From assembly GCA_963922205.1 (NCBI GenBank), contig CAWUHX010000136.1:868001-932000 (forward strand): DNA of 64,000 nt, in the 5' to 3' direction. This DNA comes from Romanomermis culicivorax. Taxonomy: Eukaryota; Nematoda; Enoplea; Mermithida; Mermithidae. Positions within the stretch are counted from its first letter, which is position 1. Each line of letters begins with the position of its first letter. Positions 55,701 to 58,700 of this stretch are shown piece by piece. Made by a program: the position numbers and the translations under genes. The notes below the pieces were generated by a model. The model was not told the origin of the DNA. It was given only the letters and a program-made list of their open reading frames with translations, and searched no databases.

Positions 55701-58700
55701 GCCGTTTTTCCGGACCGTCCTATCTGGGAACAACCTTGAAGATCCTGCGCAAGGAACCATTTTCTATCAACTCAAGAATATCGTTTGTTATGTGTCTATA
55801 TGTTATAGTCACCGGTTATAAAAAAAAGTTCCAGGATTCTCTGTTTTCATACAGACAATTTTTATGCTATATCGACGTCAGTCTGAATGGCTTCCCAAGC
55901 TTTATCTACACCATTAACTCGCACAATTAATTGATTTATCGACTATTCGACTCCGAAAGCAGTGAAAACCACCAATTTTCTTTTGCGACCAAATTAAAAA
56001 CCGGGGCCGGTTTAATCAAAGAGACTTAAGCTACAGCTGAGCTGCAGCTTAACCTGTAGCTTAACTCTATATATTATACCATTGTCGTTAAGGTGCAGCT
56101 CAGCTACAGCTTACCTTTCCTGATATGTTTAGTGTTTAGGGGTAGAACTACAGCTTAGCTGCAACTTAACGGCAATGTTATAACATATAGAGTTAAGCTA
56201 CAGCTTAAGCTGCGGCTCAGCTGGAGCGTAAGCCTCTCCGATGAAACCGGACCCAGAGTTCCTAAAAAACATGTATACTGATAGTGGTAAACGTAATCTT
56301 TTGGTATTTCCACATTATTCTATCGTTTGAAAATGTGTTTCCAATCAGTTTGTAACTTTTTCAAACAAATTACGGGCTAATTTCCAATAACAAATGGTCC
56401 AAATAGGGAAAATTCGCGCATTTCACTTAACCTGGTGCCAGTTGGCTAAAATCGAGCGAATAAATAGGTTTTTAAGCAATACAATGGAACATTAGAAAAA
56501 AGATAATGGAAGCTGACCCATTTTTTTTAGTTCCCGTCTATAACATTGCTGTGTACTAGTGAGATATAAATCTTGGCAATATGCTGACGTTTTGAATCAG
56601 CTAGAGAGTTCAGTCAAACAAATAGAAATCGATCATTTTTCATTAATTCGGGCGGAACGACAATTATATCAATTTTGACTGAAAACAGGCAACCAAAACT
56701 AGAAATCAGATTCTTCAACCAGCATGAACTTCTGCCAATGCCTAACACTGCTCAGACATGATCTTCATGTTTTAAAACTATGCGATAAGTTGCATATCTC
56801 TCGGCTTAATAACAGTAATGATCACAAATATTAGGCTGCAACTACACAGGAGAAATGGAAACTAAAAAATTAACAAAGAAGCAGTACGAAAAATATTGCA
56901 AGAGTTATCGACTGTTTTTTGGTTGGATTTACACTGGGTTTTGACTATATAATCATAAAAAACGTTTATCGAATTTGAAATTGTAATGAGCTGGACAGAC
57001 ACGTAATTCCAGAGCTTGATGAACAATCCAATAACAAAACAAAGGTATAAAAATTTTCATGAACCGAGTACCGTAACCTAGAGTACGCTCAGTATTATCA
57101 AACGAAGGTCTACTGACCAGACAACAACATAGGTGGTATTGGGGTATTAACCCTAACGGGGGTCTTAAAAAACATTTACTACCCAGTACACTGGCAAACC
57201 CAACGGAATACGCACGGCTTCGATTTTAAAAAAGATTCAAGTTGAATTCGAAATGAACTTTATGAATCTCGTGAGCATTCATTCTGAAATGACCCACGAT
57301 CATGACGTGATTATTTTCAACTTTTGCATACCTTGGACAAACGTTCCGCAGCCAAAGGTTCAAAGAGCGGCAGCGAAATAATGAGCGAAACAGTCGTCAA
57401 ATCGGCCCTTAGCGACGGATACCTTGCACACAAAAAGTTTATATCAGATAATTAAACAAAGTGTTTTTTCGGATCAATTTATACATGAAAAAGTTTTTAT
57501 ATAAACTAATGGTACATGAAGGTGAGAGATTTGAAAAATAAACAATTTATCATCACAAAATCGTCACTAGCTGCAAATAAATTCGACTCAACATCTATGT
57601 TACTGTATTATCGACGTCACCGAGAAATTGCACAATGTTTTTGATGACCTAAACTTACAATTCTTGAGTATAAAGACATTCGGTCGTTTCTGTAAGGAAG
57701 GAGATTTTGTTTTTCTGCAGCATATCGTTTGCCATTTGCGTGTAACGACCGAAAAAGGGCAATTTCGAACAAGCGCTTATCAAAATGGAGCCAGCGTCCT
57801 TACGTAGCAAATAACGAATGTTTCCTTCGACGAGAAGATCCTGATCAAGAAAGCTCAAATTTATCCGACAAGAACCAAAGGACAGCAGAAATAAATGATT
57901 TTTCGGCAGTTAATATTCAATAATTAATGATCATGGATCAGACAATTTGTTTCATTTTAAACATAAAATAGTTTGTCTTGAAAAATTTTCAACTCTTCGG
58001 TTCAAATTAAAGATGAGCTTTCGTATTAGACACATGTTAAACAAAAAGTGTTCATCTAGAAATTAACTTGTAAATTTACTTTTATAGGTTTTGCGATATT
58101 CGACATGGAAGCGGTTTCTTGCTTATCTTTCCCATTTTTTACGTCAACTGAAGTGAGCGGTGAGCTCAAAAAATCTACAATTTCCGATAACGGATCGCTT
58201 CGCGCTTTTGACGACTTCGGATCTTGATCTTCAAGACTTTTATCCACTAGAAAATGTCAAAGAATAATGATACAGGAAAAGTACTAACGAATATAATGTC
58301 GTTCGAACTTACTGCCCATAGTTGGTCTAACATTTGGAGGAAGTTGAAACGACTTCATTGTGGCTGTAAGTTTCATTGTATCGGATTTTTGAAGACAACC
58401 TGTTCCTTTGCACAAGCCTTTTATGAGAAGCAGAAGCTGTTTCTAAAAAATATTCCGTAGGAGACGTAGGAATTGAAATTAAAGCAGTAAACACGTAAAA
58501 TGAAGCTACTATGTTCACTTCATTATTTTCCGACATAAATATCTTTGTTTCCTGTAAATTATCTCCAAAAAAGTTCAGAACATGAAAACTTACAATCCAA
58601 ATAAAGAAATTTTATTCTTTACTCGACAAAATGTTAGTTCATTCATTGTACATAAGCTCTCCGAACACAATACAGTGGCATAAAGAGGCTAATGTGTATA

